Of a stretch of DNA of 64,000 nt, positions 9,874-19,018 are shown piece after piece. The first letter of the stretch is position 1. Each line of letters opens with the position of its first letter. The DNA lies in the NCBI GenBank assembly GCA_041396705.1, contig JAWKYB010000007.1, positions 215,256 through 279,255 on the forward strand, in the 5' to 3' direction. The position numbers and the translations under genes are program-made. Source of the DNA: Alphaproteobacteria bacterium. GTDB lineage: Bacteria > Pseudomonadota > Alphaproteobacteria > CALKHQ01. A model generated the notes under the pieces. That model saw nothing but the letters and a program-made list of their open reading frames with translations, ran no database searches and was not told the DNA's origin.

Positions 9874-10752
9874 CTATGCCGACCGGTCGGCCGCGGAGCG
9901 GTCGCCGGCTCGCGCCTCGGCCCACAATTGTGCATTCAGGGCGGCCGGGACCGGTACCAGCGCCTCGGCCGGGCGGTCGTAGCGCGGCGTCGCGGCCAGC
10001 AGGGCGCGGGTATAGGGGTGGCCGGGCCGTTCGATCACGTCGCGGATGCCGCCCGTTTCCACCACCCGGCCGGCGTGCAGCACGACCACGCGGTCGCACA
10101 GCTTGGCGACCACGCCCAGGTCGTGGGTGATGAACAGCACCCCGGCGCCGGTCTCGCGCTGCATGTCGCGCACCAGCCGCAGCACCTGGCGCTGCACCGT
10201 CACGTCGAGCGCGGTGGTCGGTTCGTCGGCGATGATCAGCTTGGGGGTGCAGGCGAAGGCGATGGCGATGAGGACGCGTTGGCGCATGCCGCCGCTGAGC
10301 TCGTGCGGATACTGCCGCAGCACCCGGTCGGGCGCCGCGATATGGACCGCCTCCAGCAGGGCGCGGGCGCGGGCGCGGGCCGCCGCGCGGCCGAGCGCGG
10401 TGTGCAGCCGCATGACGTCGGTCATCTGCGCCTCGATCCGCAGCACCGGGTTCAGGGCGGTCATCGGGTCCTGCGGGATCAGGGCGATGTCGCGGCCGAG
10501 CAGCGCCCGGCGGCGGCGGTCGGCGATGGCGAGCAGATCGGTTTCGAAGAAGCGCACGCGGCCGGCGACCACGCGCGCCCGTCGCGGCGCCTCCCCCCGC
10601 ACGATGCGCCCGATCATCGACTTGCCGGCGCCGGACTCGCCGACCAGGCCGACCACCTCGCCGGGCGCGACCGCCAGGGACACGCCGCGCAGGATGCGCG
10701 TCGCGTGCGCGCCGCGGCCGATGTCGAATGTCAGCTTCTCGATATGCAGCAT
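9874..10752 (-). CDS. Oligopeptide/dipeptide ABC transporter ATP-binding protein (OppD/DppD-like)
   Basis: 293 residues. Walker A GESGAGKS, signature LSGGMRQRVLIA, Walker B LIIADEPTTALD and H-loop FITHDLGVV are all intact, and the C-terminal HPYTRALLAATP stretch is typical of the OppD/DppD group. It powers peptide import with a permease pair such as that at 13080-14973, from which it is now separated by the MFS and TetR genes. The ATG at 10752 (MLHIEKLTFDIG) is chosen over a long upstream extension that lacks homology. No OppF partner lies next to it. Confidence 0.9.
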   Translation of the reverse strand: MLHIEKLTFDIGRGAHATRILRGVSLAVAPGEVVGLVGESGAGKSMIGRIVRGEAPRRARVVAGRVRFFETDLLAIADRRRRALLGRDIALIPQDPMTALNPVLRIEAQMTDVMRLHTALGRAAARARARALLEAVHIAAPDRVLRQYPHELSGGMRQRVLIAIAFACTPKLIIADEPTTALDVTVQRQVLRLVRDMQRETGAGVLFITHDLGVVAKLCDRVVVLHAGRVVETGGIRDVIERPGHPYTRALLAATPRYDRPAEALVPVPAALNAQLWAEARAGDRSAADRSA

Positions 10753-10870
10753 GCCGGTTCGCCGTTCGCGCGGGCCGGTACCGGCGCCGCCGCGGCCATC
10801 ATCCCAGGTGCGGGCCGCGGCATCAATCCGGGGCCGCGCCGGGCACGCTGCCGTACCCGGCGGCGCGGTG

Positions 10871-12352
10871 TCAGGCCTCCTGCGGCGCGGGTTGCGGCGG
10901 CGCGGCGCGGGCGTGGCGCGCCAGGGCCAGCGACAGGATGGCGAGCAGGACCAGCACCGTCGGAAAGGCGACGAACTGCATGGCGAAGGCATTGGTCAGC
11001 GCGCCGACGAAGGCGGCGTGATCGGGCGCCTGGCCCAGGCTGGAGAAGAAGATCTCGCCCGCGATGGCCACGCCCAGTGCCATGCCGATCTGCTGGAACG
11101 ACTGCAGTGCGCCGGAGCCCGAGCCGGCGTCGCGGGGCGGGATCGTCATCAGCACGGTCTGGAACATCGGCCCTATGGTCGAGCCCATGCCGAGCCCGAT
11201 CACCAGCAGCGCCGGCGCCAGGTGCCAGTGGTCGACCGTGTCGACGACGCCGCCGACCAGCGTGCGCAGCCAGACGAAGCCGGCGAGCGCGATCATGGCG
11301 CCGATTGCCACGCGCGGCCGCAGCGCGCGGGATCCGAGCCGGCCGTTGACCAGCGAGGCGAGGAAAATGCCGACCGGCATCGGTGTCGTGGTGTAGCCGG
11401 ACTCGAAGGCCGAGAAGCCGAAGCCCGACTGCAGGAAGATCGCGAAGACCAGGAAGAAGCCCGGCATCGAGGCGAACATCGTCATCGTCATCGTGGTGCC
11501 GACCAGATAGGCCGGGTTGCGGATCAGGCCGAACGGCAGCAGCTGGGGCCGGTCGCGGCGCAGCTGGCGGCGCTGCCACAACAGGAACAGGCCGGCGGCC
11601 GGGGCCGCCAGCGCCAGCATGACGAACACCCAGGCCGGCCAGCCCAGCTCGCGGCCCTCGATCAGCGGGAACAACAGGCACAGGACGACCGCGATCGCCA
11701 TCGGGATGCCGATCCAGTCGATGCCGATGCCGCGGTGGCCGGCGAGCGACGGGATCAGCCGCAGGCCGGCGACGACCGCAAGCGCGCCGATCGGCAGGTT
11801 GACCAGGAAGATCGGCCGCCAGTCGAGCCCGAACAGGTCGGCGTTGATCAGCAGGCCGCCGACCAGCGGCCCGGCGACCGCGGCGAGACCGGCGTTGAGG
11901 CCGAACAGCGAGAAGGCGGCGCCGCGTTCCTTGGCGGTGAACAGCACCTGCACCAGCGCTAGCGTCTGCGGCATCATCATCGCCGCCGACAGGCCCTGCA
12001 GCACGCGGGCGGCGATCAGCCAGCCGATGGAGGGGGCGGCGCCGCAGAGGCCGGAGCAGACCGTGAAGCCGGCGATGCCGGCGAGAAACACCGTCTTGCG
12101 CCCCAGCATGTCGCCGAGCCGGCCGAACGGCAGCAGTCCGACCGCGAAGGCGAGCACATAGGCCGCGACGATCCACTCGAGGTCCGCCGGCGACGCCCCG
12201 AGATTGCGCTGCAGCGTGGGCAGGGCGACGTTGACGATGGTCACGTCGACCAGGTTCATGAACGCGGCCAGCAGCAGGATGAACATCGCCGCCCAGCGGC
12301 GGGGATGCGGCTGCTCCGGCAGGCTGGGCGCCGCGTGCGCATGCTGTGTCAT
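10871..12352 (-). CDS. MFS drug-efflux transporter, DHA2/EmrB-QacA family (14 TM)
   Basis: 493 residues with about 14 hydrophobic segments. MFILLLAAFMNLVDVTIVNVAL, EWIVAAYVLAFAVGLLPFG and RLGDMLGRKTVFLAG are DHA2-type motifs. It would export drugs or other amphipathic compounds using the proton gradient. It begins 3 bp after the upstream tetR-like stop, so the two form a self-regulated pair. The module lies between peptide-transporter permease and ATPase genes, as though inserted there. Confidence 0.9.
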   Translation of the reverse strand: MTQHAHAAPSLPEQPHPRRWAAMFILLLAAFMNLVDVTIVNVALPTLQRNLGASPADLEWIVAAYVLAFAVGLLPFGRLGDMLGRKTVFLAGIAGFTVCSGLCGAAPSIGWLIAARVLQGLSAAMMMPQTLALVQVLFTAKERGAAFSLFGLNAGLAAVAGPLVGGLLINADLFGLDWRPIFLVNLPIGALAVVAGLRLIPSLAGHRGIGIDWIGIPMAIAVVLCLLFPLIEGRELGWPAWVFVMLALAAPAAGLFLLWQRRQLRRDRPQLLPFGLIRNPAYLVGTTMTMTMFASMPGFFLVFAIFLQSGFGFSAFESGYTTTPMPVGIFLASLVNGRLGSRALRPRVAIGAMIALAGFVWLRTLVGGVVDTVDHWHLAPALLVIGLGMGSTIGPMFQTVLMTIPPRDAGSGSGALQSFQQIGMALGVAIAGEIFFSSLGQAPDHAAFVGALTNAFAMQFVAFPTVLVLLAILSLALARHARAAPPQPAPQEA

Positions 12353-12355
12353 GGT

Positions 12356-12979
12356 CTACCTGTCGTTGTCCGGCCGGGTCGGGTTGCATACCGAGCGGAC
12401 CAGCTCGTCGGCGAGCGCCGCGAACTGGTCGCGCGAAGGACCGCCGAAGTGCCGCGCGCTGGCGAGCGCGCCGGTGATGATCTGCGCCATCAGCGCCGGG
12501 TCCATGTCGGCGCGGAACAGGCCGCCGTTGCGGCCCTCCGCCAGGATGTCGGCGAACTGCTGCTGCCAGCGCATCCGCATGCGCAAGACGATCTCGCGCA
12601 CCTGCGGGTCGCGCTTGGAGCGGGCGATGAGCTCGCCGAACACGAACATCACCTCCGGCCGGTCGAACAGCAGCTCGGCGTAGTCGGCGAATTCGGCTCG
12701 CAGGCGGCCGACGGCGTCGAGGCCGTCGCGCGGCCGCGCCAGGTGCTGCTGGTGGAAGTCCACCTTCAGCGAATGGGCGACCAGCTCGATCAGCGCCTGC
12801 TTGGTCGGCACGTGATAGTGCAGCGTCGCCACGTTGATGCCGACCCGCTCGGCGATGTCGCGCGTGCGCAGGCCCTCGAAGCCCTTTTCCAAGATCAGTG
12901 CGCGCGCGGCTGCCGCGATCGCGCGCCGCCGGTCCTCGCTGCTTTCCCGCCGGCCGGCGGCGTCACTGGTCGGAGTCAT
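12356..12979 (-). CDS. TetR/AcrR family transcriptional regulator
   Basis: 207 residues. The N-terminal helix-turn-helix reads LRTRDIAERVGINVATLHYH and the variable ligand domain follows (FHQQHLARPRDGLDAVGRLR onward). It probably represses itself and the adjacent efflux pump until a substrate binds. The ATG at 12979 is preferred; a TTG six codons upstream lies inside the palindrome at 12992-13015. It is translationally close to the MFS gene. Confidence 0.9.
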   Translation of the reverse strand: MTPTSDAAGRRESSEDRRRAIAAAARALILEKGFEGLRTRDIAERVGINVATLHYHVPTKQALIELVAHSLKVDFHQQHLARPRDGLDAVGRLRAEFADYAELLFDRPEVMFVFGELIARSKRDPQVREIVLRMRMRWQQQFADILAEGRNGGLFRADMDPALMAQIITGALASARHFGGPSRDQFAALADELVRSVCNPTRPDNDR

Positions 12980-12991
12980 GGTTCGACTGCC

Positions 12992-13015
12992 CCTCAATCA
13001 ATCATTTGATTGAGG
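12992..13015. promoter_or_regulatory. Perfect palindrome upstream of the TetR gene, likely its operator
   Basis: Arms CCTCAATCAA (12992-13001) and TTGATTGAGG (13006-13015) flank a 4-bp centre TCAT. It is 13 bp upstream of the TetR start codon, is AT-rich in a GC-rich setting, and has the size expected for a TetR dimer site, so autorepression of the TetR-MFS operon is inferred. Confidence 0.7.
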
Positions 13016-13079
13016 TAAGCTGCCGCGTGCGTCAAGCGGAATCTCGGATGCAGGGTCGTGGGAGGAGAGGCGCGTCGCC

Positions 13080-13964
13080 TCAGCGCCGCAGCACGGGGTC
13101 CAATGCGTTGCGCAGGCCGTCGCCCAGCATGTTGAGGGCGATGACGGTGAGCGCGACGCAGGCCATCGGCAGCGCCATCAGCCACCAGGCCTGGTTCACG
13201 TTGGCGCGGCCCTCGGCGATCATGCCGCCCCAGGTCGGCGCGTCGCCGGAGACGGAAAGGCCGACGAAGCTGAGAATCGCCTCGACCACAACGGCGATGC
13301 CCATCTCCAGGGTCAGCAGCACGATCAGCAGGGGCAGGACGTTGGGCAGCACCTCGCCCAGCATGATGCGCCAGCGCGCCAGGCCCATGGTCCGCGCGGC
13401 GGTGACATAGTCCTGGGCGCGCTGAACCATGACCTCGGCGCGGACCACCCGGCAGAAGCGGGTCCAGTCGACGATCACGATCGCGATGATCACCGCCTGC
13501 AGGCCGGCGCCGATCACGGCGACCAGCACCACCGACAGCAGTACCGGCGGGAACGCCATCCAGATGTCGACCAGGCGCGAGATGGCCATGTCGGCCTTGC
13601 CGCCGTAGAAGCCCGCGACGAGGCCGAGCAGGGTGCCGAGCACGCAGGCCAGGCTGGCCGCCAGCAGCGCCACCACCAGCGCAATGCGCGCGCCATAGAT
13701 CAGCCGGGAGAGGATGTCGCGGCCCAGGCTGTCGGTGCCGAGCAGGTAGCCGGGGTCGGCCAGGTCGTCCCAGAACGGCGGCAGGAAGAAATACAGCAGG
13801 TCCTGCTCGACCGGATCGCGCGGCGCCAGCCACGGCGCGAGCAGCGCGCACAGCGCCAGCGCGCACAGCACGACGGCGCCGAACAGCACCCGCGGGCTCG
13901 CCGCCAGCGCGCGCCAGGTCGCCGCATGGGGGGCACGCACGGGCGCGAGCGCCGTATCAGCCAT
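13080..13964 (-). CDS. Peptide ABC transporter permease (OppC/DppC-like)
   Basis: 294 residues with about six membrane segments. It has the OppC N-terminal domain (LCALLAPWLAPRDP), the motif LLGTDSLGRDILSRLIYGAR, and the EAA loop AARTMGLARWRIMLGEVLPN that contacts the ATPase. The last residues, LNMLGDGLRNALDPVLRR, are the standard OppC ending. It overlaps the upstream permease by 8 bp. Its ATPase partner is probably the gene at 9874, beyond the TetR-MFS module. Confidence 0.93.
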   Translation of the reverse strand: MADTALAPVRAPHAATWRALAASPRVLFGAVVLCALALCALLAPWLAPRDPVEQDLLYFFLPPFWDDLADPGYLLGTDSLGRDILSRLIYGARIALVVALLAASLACVLGTLLGLVAGFYGGKADMAISRLVDIWMAFPPVLLSVVLVAVIGAGLQAVIIAIVIVDWTRFCRVVRAEVMVQRAQDYVTAARTMGLARWRIMLGEVLPNVLPLLIVLLTLEMGIAVVVEAILSFVGLSVSGDAPTWGGMIAEGRANVNQAWWLMALPMACVALTVIALNMLGDGLRNALDPVLRR

Positions 13965-14973
13965 GGCGCAGCCGCGGGTTCAGCAGCGCATAGCTCAGGT
14001 CGACCAGCAGGTTGACCAGGATGAACAGCACCGCGAAGGTCAGCACGACGCCCTGGATCAGCGGCAGGTCGCGGTTGATCACGGCATCGATGGCCAGCCC
14101 GCCGACGCCGGGATAGGTGAAGATCTTCTCGACCAGCACCGTGCCGCCGACCAGGAAGGTGAACTGCACCCCGGTCAGGGTCACGGTGGGGATCAGCGCA
14201 TTGCGCAGCGCCTGGCCGACGACGATGCCCCAGCGCGTGTGGCCCTTGACCCGCGCCAGCACGACATAGTCCTGCGCCAGCGCCTCCACGACCGCGCCCT
14301 TGAGCACGCGGGCGATCACCGCGACCAGCGGCAGCGCCAGCGCGATCGACGGCAGCACCAGGTGGGAGAGGATGTCGCCGACCACGTCGAAGCGCCCGCG
14401 CACCAGATACTCGAACAGCAGGAAGCCGGTGGCGGGCTGCAGCTCCAGCTTCGGGTCGACCCGCAAGGAGATCGGCAGGTTGAAATTGTCGACCATCAGC
14501 ACGCCGACCACCAGGATCAGCAGCAGGCCCCACAGGAAATCCGGGATCGCCTGCACGACCGCGATGATGCCGTCGATCGCCGCCTCGACCGGCCCGCGGA
14601 AATAGGCGCCGGCGATGGCCAGCCCGCCGCCGGAGAGGATGGCGAGCAGGATCGCGACGATGCAGAGCTCGAGCGTGGCCGGCAGGGCGCCGAGCACCAG
14701 CCCAAGCACGTCGCCGCGCAGGCTGATCGAGGTGCCGAAGTCGCCCCGCGCCACCTCGCCGACCCAGATGAAGAACTGGCTGGCGATGTCGCGGTCCAGG
14801 CCGTACAGCGCCCTCAGGCGGGCGACGTCGGCCTCGCTGGCGCCCGGCGGCGTCATCATCGCGATCGGGTCGCCGGGCACCACCCGCAGCACCACGAAGG
14901 CGATCACGGCGACGCCGAGCAGGGTCGGCACTGCCAGCAGCAGGCGGTTCAGCAGAAAGTGCAGGGATGCCAT
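13957..14973 (-). CDS. Peptide ABC transporter permease (OppB/DppB-like)
   Basis: 338 residues from the ATG at 14973 (MASLHFLLNRLLLAVPTLLG). VIAFVVLRVVPGDPIAMM, LRALYGLDRDIASQFFIW and the EAA-type loop VLARVKGHTRWGIVVGQAL mark OppB. About six membrane segments; it forms the translocation channel with OppC. A longer in-frame reading to 15219 is rejected because it has no homology and no ribosome site. No substrate-binding gene adjoins it in this window. Confidence 0.93.
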   Translation of the reverse strand: MASLHFLLNRLLLAVPTLLGVAVIAFVVLRVVPGDPIAMMTPPGASEADVARLRALYGLDRDIASQFFIWVGEVARGDFGTSISLRGDVLGLVLGALPATLELCIVAILLAILSGGGLAIAGAYFRGPVEAAIDGIIAVVQAIPDFLWGLLLILVVGVLMVDNFNLPISLRVDPKLELQPATGFLLFEYLVRGRFDVVGDILSHLVLPSIALALPLVAVIARVLKGAVVEALAQDYVVLARVKGHTRWGIVVGQALRNALIPTVTLTGVQFTFLVGGTVLVEKIFTYPGVGGLAIDAVINRDLPLIQGVVLTFAVLFILVNLLVDLSYALLNPRLRHG

Positions 14974-15251
14974 CGCGCCGGCGAGCCTAGCCGGTGCATC
15001 GCGCTTGGCAAGCGGGGAAAGAAGGCGCCCGGAGCGCCATCGCTGGCGGTCCGGGCGAGGTGACGCCGATCGCGGGCCGGTCGAGGCGTGGACCGGCCCG
15101 GCGGTTGTGGCCGGCATTGCGCGGACGGCGGGTGCAGGTCCGCCCGCGCACAGGCGGAAGCCGGCCGGGCAACGCCGAGGCTGGCGCCGGCATCGGCGCC
15201 GCGCTGTGGCCTGTCGCACAGATCAATCGAAGGTGATGGCGCCCGCACCCG
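14974..15251. other. Upstream region of the permease operon, no gene seen
   Basis: 278 bp of very GC-rich sequence between the permease start and the first repeat-unit terminator. The permease promoter should be here, but no clear -35/-10 pair was found. Antisense ORFs running through it continue into the repeat array and look artefactual. Confidence 0.45.
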
Positions 15252-15314
15252 AAAAAAAGGCCGCCCGGGTGGGGCGGCCAGAGAGGCGTTCGGAGGGAGG
15301 AGCATTGGAAGCTC
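15252..15314 (-). ncRNA. Putative small RNA, array copy 1
   Basis: The predicted RNA runs from about 15314 to the T-run at 15258-15252, about 63 nt. Its 5' stem is the weakest of the set (GAGC/GCTC, 4 bp, loop TTCCAAT). The anti-Shine-Dalgarno-like CUCCUCCCUCC complements 15292-15302. The terminator stem is GGCCGCCC/GGGCGGCC. The upstream box reads CCCCAGATA. The 5' end is inferred from box spacing, not observed. Confidence 0.65.
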
Positions 15315-15400
15315 ACCACGGTATCTGGGGTGCGGCCCGCCGTTTCGCTGTGACCGTCGGCACAGCGCTGTGACGGGCCGCACGCGGGCCGGCGCCGGCC

Positions 15401-15465
15401 AAAAAAAACCGCCGCCCGTTGGGGCGGCCGAAGAGGTGTTCGGAGGGAGGAGCATGACGATGCTC
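15401..15465 (-). ncRNA. Putative small RNA, array copy 2
   Basis: About 65 nt from 15465 to the 8-T run at 15408-15401. The 5' stem is GAGCAT/ATGCTC with loop CGTC, followed by single-stranded CTCCCTCCGAACACC and the terminator stem GCCGCCC/GGGCGGC. The upstream box CCCCAGATA is identical to that of copy 1, although flanking spacer sequence differs, which points to selection on the box. Confidence 0.7.
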
Positions 15466-15549
15466 GCTGCGGTATCTGGGGTGCGTGCGACGGCTGTGCC
15501 GTGATCGGCGCCACAGCCCGGTGACGGCGGACACACCGGGCGGCGCGCG

Positions 15550-15615
15550 AAAAAAAGGGCCGCCCGGGTGGGGCGGCCCAAAAGGCTGTTCGGAGGGAGG
15601 AGCATGACGATGCTC
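15550..15615 (-). ncRNA. Putative small RNA, array copy 3
   Basis: About 66 nt. The 5' stem is GAGCAT/ATGCTC, and the terminator is the strongest of the array: GGGCCGCCC/GGGCGGCCC with loop CACCC and seven T. The upstream box TCCCATATG is closer to a sigma-32-like CCCCATNT -10 than those of copies 1 and 2; no CTTGAA-type -35 was identified. Confidence 0.7.
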
Positions 15616-15700
15616 GTGAAGTCATATGGGACCGCATGGGCCTGACCGGTGTGACGGCCGGCACAGGACGCGCATTTCGCGCGGGCAACGCGGATCGGCC

Positions 15701-15764
15701 AAAAAAAGCCGCCCGAAAATGCGGGCGGCGAAAGGTGTTCGGAGGGAGGAGCATGACGATGCTC
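15701..15764 (-). ncRNA. Putative small RNA, array copy 4 (promoter-proximal)
   Basis: About 64 nt. The 5' stem is GAGCAT/ATGCTC. The terminator stem GCCGCCCG/CGGGCGGC has an A/T-rich loop CATTTT and seven T. The upstream sequence is AT-richer than for the other copies (CTAGCATTACTGATCCCATG), so this copy could also carry a housekeeping promoter. It is the copy nearest the YdcH-like gene, which is transcribed in the same direction. Confidence 0.7.
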
Positions 15765-15880
15765 CACACTGAACATGGGATCAGTAATGCTAGTCTGGCG
15801 CGATCCGCGCGATTGCGCTGTGGCGAAAGCCACAGGTCGCGATTCGACTTCGCGAAGGCCCGCTGACCGCTGAGCGCCGG

Positions 15881-16105
15881 TCAGGCAATGATGTCGGGAT
15901 AGCGCCCGCTCTCCAGCCGCGAGATCTCGTCTCGCAGCTTGAGCTTGCGCCGTTTCAGCCGCTGCACCTCGAGCTGGTTGATCGCACCGGCCTCGGCCAG
16001 GCGGGCAATGGCGTCGTCGAGCACGCGATGCTCCCGCCGCAGGATGGCGAGCCTTTCCTCAGGCGTCTGCGCCGGGTCCTGCGGGTCGTCGGGCGAGTCG
16101 GCCAT
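15881..16105 (-). CDS. YdcH-like small coiled-coil protein (DUF465)
   Basis: 74 residues. LRREHRVLDDAIARLAEAG followed by LEVQRLKRRKLKLRDEISRL and the ending YPDIIA match the DUF465/YdcH family of short two-helix proteins common in alphaproteobacteria. Mostly helical and charged; function unknown. It lies directly upstream, in transcription order, of the small-RNA array. Confidence 0.85.
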   Translation of the reverse strand: MADSPDDPQDPAQTPEERLAILRREHRVLDDAIARLAEAGAINQLEVQRLKRRKLKLRDEISRLESGRYPDIIA

Positions 16106-16334
16106 CGGCCGCGATGCTCCCTGTTCGCGTCCGTCCCCGGTCCCCGCCGACCGGGCCCGTGTCAGCGATCACTTGACGGCGGGCCGCACACGCGGCACGT
16201 GAACGTCGGCGGCGGCGGGCCGGCACCGGCGCGTGGCCGCCAGCTTATGGCGGGCCGGGCCGGCGCGCAACGCCGGCCAGCGGCCCGGCCGGGCGGTGAC
16301 GGGCCGGTGCGGCACGGCAGGAAATGGGGCGGCG

Positions 16335-17432
<1,098 letters not shown>

Positions 17433-17452
17433 GCCGGGCGGCAACGGCGGCG

Positions 17453-17932
17453 ATGACCGATGACGGCGCGGCGGACCTGTGGGCGTTCTGCCTGCGCGTC
17501 TACGCGGCGCCCGGCGTCGCCGACGCCTGCCTGCGGCTGCAGGACGAGGCGGGCGCCGACATCCCGCTGCTGCTCGCCGCATTGTGGTCGGCGACGGAAG
17601 GGCCGGGTGCGCTCGACGCGGCGGCGCTGGCCGCGCACGATGCCCATGTCGCGCCGTGGCGCGACAACGTGGTCCGGCCGCTGCGCCGGGCCCGGCGCTG
17701 GATGAAGGGCGCAGGCCATGCCGGCCATCGGCTGCGCGATCGCGTCAAGGCCGACGAACTGGCGGCGGAGCGGCATCAGCTGGCGATGATCGCGGCCTGG
17801 CTGGGCGGCGCCGGCGTCGATGCGTCGGCCGGCGCGGACGCACCGCTCGAAGCCCTGGCCCGCTGGCTGGGCCGCGACGGATCGCGGGCCGACCCGGCCG
17901 ACCTCGCCCTGGTCGCTGCGGCCGCCGGCTAG
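17453..17932 (+). CDS. TIGR02444-type conserved protein (DUF2390)
   Basis: 159 residues. LWAFCLRVYAAPGVADACLRL, DIPLLLAALW and WRDNVVRPLRRARRWMK match the TIGR02444 family of unknown function: an N-terminal helical domain with a conserved FW/LW..Y..PGV motif. It begins 20 bp after the phosphofructokinase stop, so the two are probably co-transcribed. Its TAG stop overlaps the TAG of the convergent lipoprotein gene at the palindrome CTAG (17929-17932). Confidence 0.8.
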   Translation: MTDDGAADLWAFCLRVYAAPGVADACLRLQDEAGADIPLLLAALWSATEGPGALDAAALAAHDAHVAPWRDNVVRPLRRARRWMKGAGHAGHRLRDRVKADELAAERHQLAMIAAWLGGAGVDASAGADAPLEALARWLGRDGSRADPADLALVAAAAG

Positions 17933-18879
17933 CCTTCCAGGGCGGCGTTGTAGGCGACGTAGACGGCTTCCGCCTGGCCGGCGGCCTCGGCGAAGCGTTC
18001 GACGCGATCGACCAGCTCGATGAAGCTCTTCGGGGTGTCGTCGTCGAGGGCCTGGGCCAACGCAGCGTGGGCGATCTCGAGCCGGCGCAGGGCCTCGGAC
18101 GGGTCGCTGGCGCGCAGGGCGTCGAGGTTGTTGGACAGCGCCACCGCCAGCTCGCCGGCGGCATAGCGGTCGCCGGCCCCGGTGCGGTTGAACAGGGCGA
18201 TGGTCGCCTCGATCTCCTGCGGTCCGCGGGCCAGCCGTGCGGCGTGGGCGGCGGCGACGTCGGCCGCCAGCGCTGCGGCGAGCTGCGCGACCGCGGGATC
18301 GGTGCCGGCGACGACCGCGCGCAGCGCCTCGATGCGCGCGAGGTCGCCATAGACCCCGGCCAGCAGGTCGCCGACCATGGTCACCGCCTCGGCCGGGCGT
18401 GGCATTGCGGCGGCACCGGGCAGCGCCTCGGCCGCCGCCGCCAGCGTGCGGCCCCGATACTCGGCGTCGAAAGCGGCGGCACGCAGCGGATCGCCGTCCT
18501 CGGCCTCGAGCACGGCCTGCAGTGCGCCGACATAGGCCGTCAGCGCGTCCATCGCCGCACGACGCTGGGCCGCCTGCGCCGCATCGACGGCGAAACCGGC
18601 CTGGGCCTTGGCCCAGATCTCGGCACAGCGGCCGGACGACGGATCGATCAGCGACCGGTCGAGGGCGTCGCCGGACATCACCGCCGCAGCAAGGCAGGCC
18701 TGCCGCCGCGAATCCGGCGTGTCCTCGAACGGGCTGATCACGTCCTCGACCACCGCGGCGGTCTGGCCGGTGGCCGTGTTCAGCGTCGCCAATGGCTCGG
18801 CGTATTTCGTCGGGTCGGTGCAGGCGGCCAGCGCAAGCGCCGCGACCACGGCCGCCGTCCCCGGTGCAAGCTGTGTCAT
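17929..18879 (-). CDS. Predicted lipoprotein of unknown function
   Basis: 316 residues from MTQLAPGTAAVVAALALAAC; the lipobox LALAAC places the lipidated Cys at residue 20, so it should be membrane-anchored in the periplasm. The rest is Ala-rich and helical with few motifs. I do not recognise the family. A longer start at 18894 (MRGDT) is possible but would lengthen the signal peptide. It is convergent with and overlaps the TIGR02444 gene by 4 bp. Confidence 0.8.
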   Translation of the reverse strand: MTQLAPGTAAVVAALALAACTDPTKYAEPLATLNTATGQTAAVVEDVISPFEDTPDSRRQACLAAAVMSGDALDRSLIDPSSGRCAEIWAKAQAGFAVDAAQAAQRRAAMDALTAYVGALQAVLEAEDGDPLRAAAFDAEYRGRTLAAAAEALPGAAAMPRPAEAVTMVGDLLAGVYGDLARIEALRAVVAGTDPAVAQLAAALAADVAAAHAARLARGPQEIEATIALFNRTGAGDRYAAGELAVALSNNLDALRASDPSEALRRLEIAHAALAQALDDDTPKSFIELVDRVERFAEAAGQAEAVYVAYNAALEG

Positions 18880-19018
18880 GGTGTCCCCACGCATCAGACC
18901 GTTGCCGTGCACGCTACCAGCGGGTGATGTACAAATCCTAATACACCGGCCCGGGCACCGACACTTCAAGTGAATTATGGCGTGGGCATGATCGGATGCC
19001 CGGCTGCACCGCCGGCGG

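Larger units (their letters stand above)
15252..15803 (-). repeat. Array of four tandem ~150-bp units, read on the minus strand
   Basis: Four imperfect copies recur at 149-151 bp. In minus-strand order each has TCAC (TCGC in the rightmost copy), exactly 19 nt, then a YCCCA box (CCCCAGATA, CCCCAGATA, TCCCATATG, TCCCATGTT), a GAGC...GCTC hairpin, the invariant 18 nt ATGCTCCTCCCTCCGAAC, and a GC hairpin followed by 7-8 T. Plus-strand coordinates: TCAC complements at 15350, 15501, 15651 and 15800; box complements end at 15330, 15481, 15631 and 15780; A-runs start at 15252, 15401, 15550 and 15701. Conserved start signals plus terminators, with divergent sequence between, suggest four separate small RNAs. 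Confidence 0.85.

Noticed and set aside
15252..15803. CRISPR-like array
   Set aside because: Units are ~150 bp, imperfect, contain terminators and have no short regular repeats with unique spacers; no cas genes are nearby.
15438..15862. Plus-strand mini-ORFs starting MTML after GGAGGGAGGAGC in the repeat units
   Set aside because: The start is missing in copy 1, the peptides differ fully after four residues, and the terminators face the minus strand; the purine-rich motif is better explained as the complement of an anti-Shine-Dalgarno RNA.
18962..18972. Palindrome CACTTCAAGTG upstream of the lipoprotein gene
   Set aside because: Short and single; candidate promoter elements around it have poor spacing (20 nt), so no regulatory call is made.
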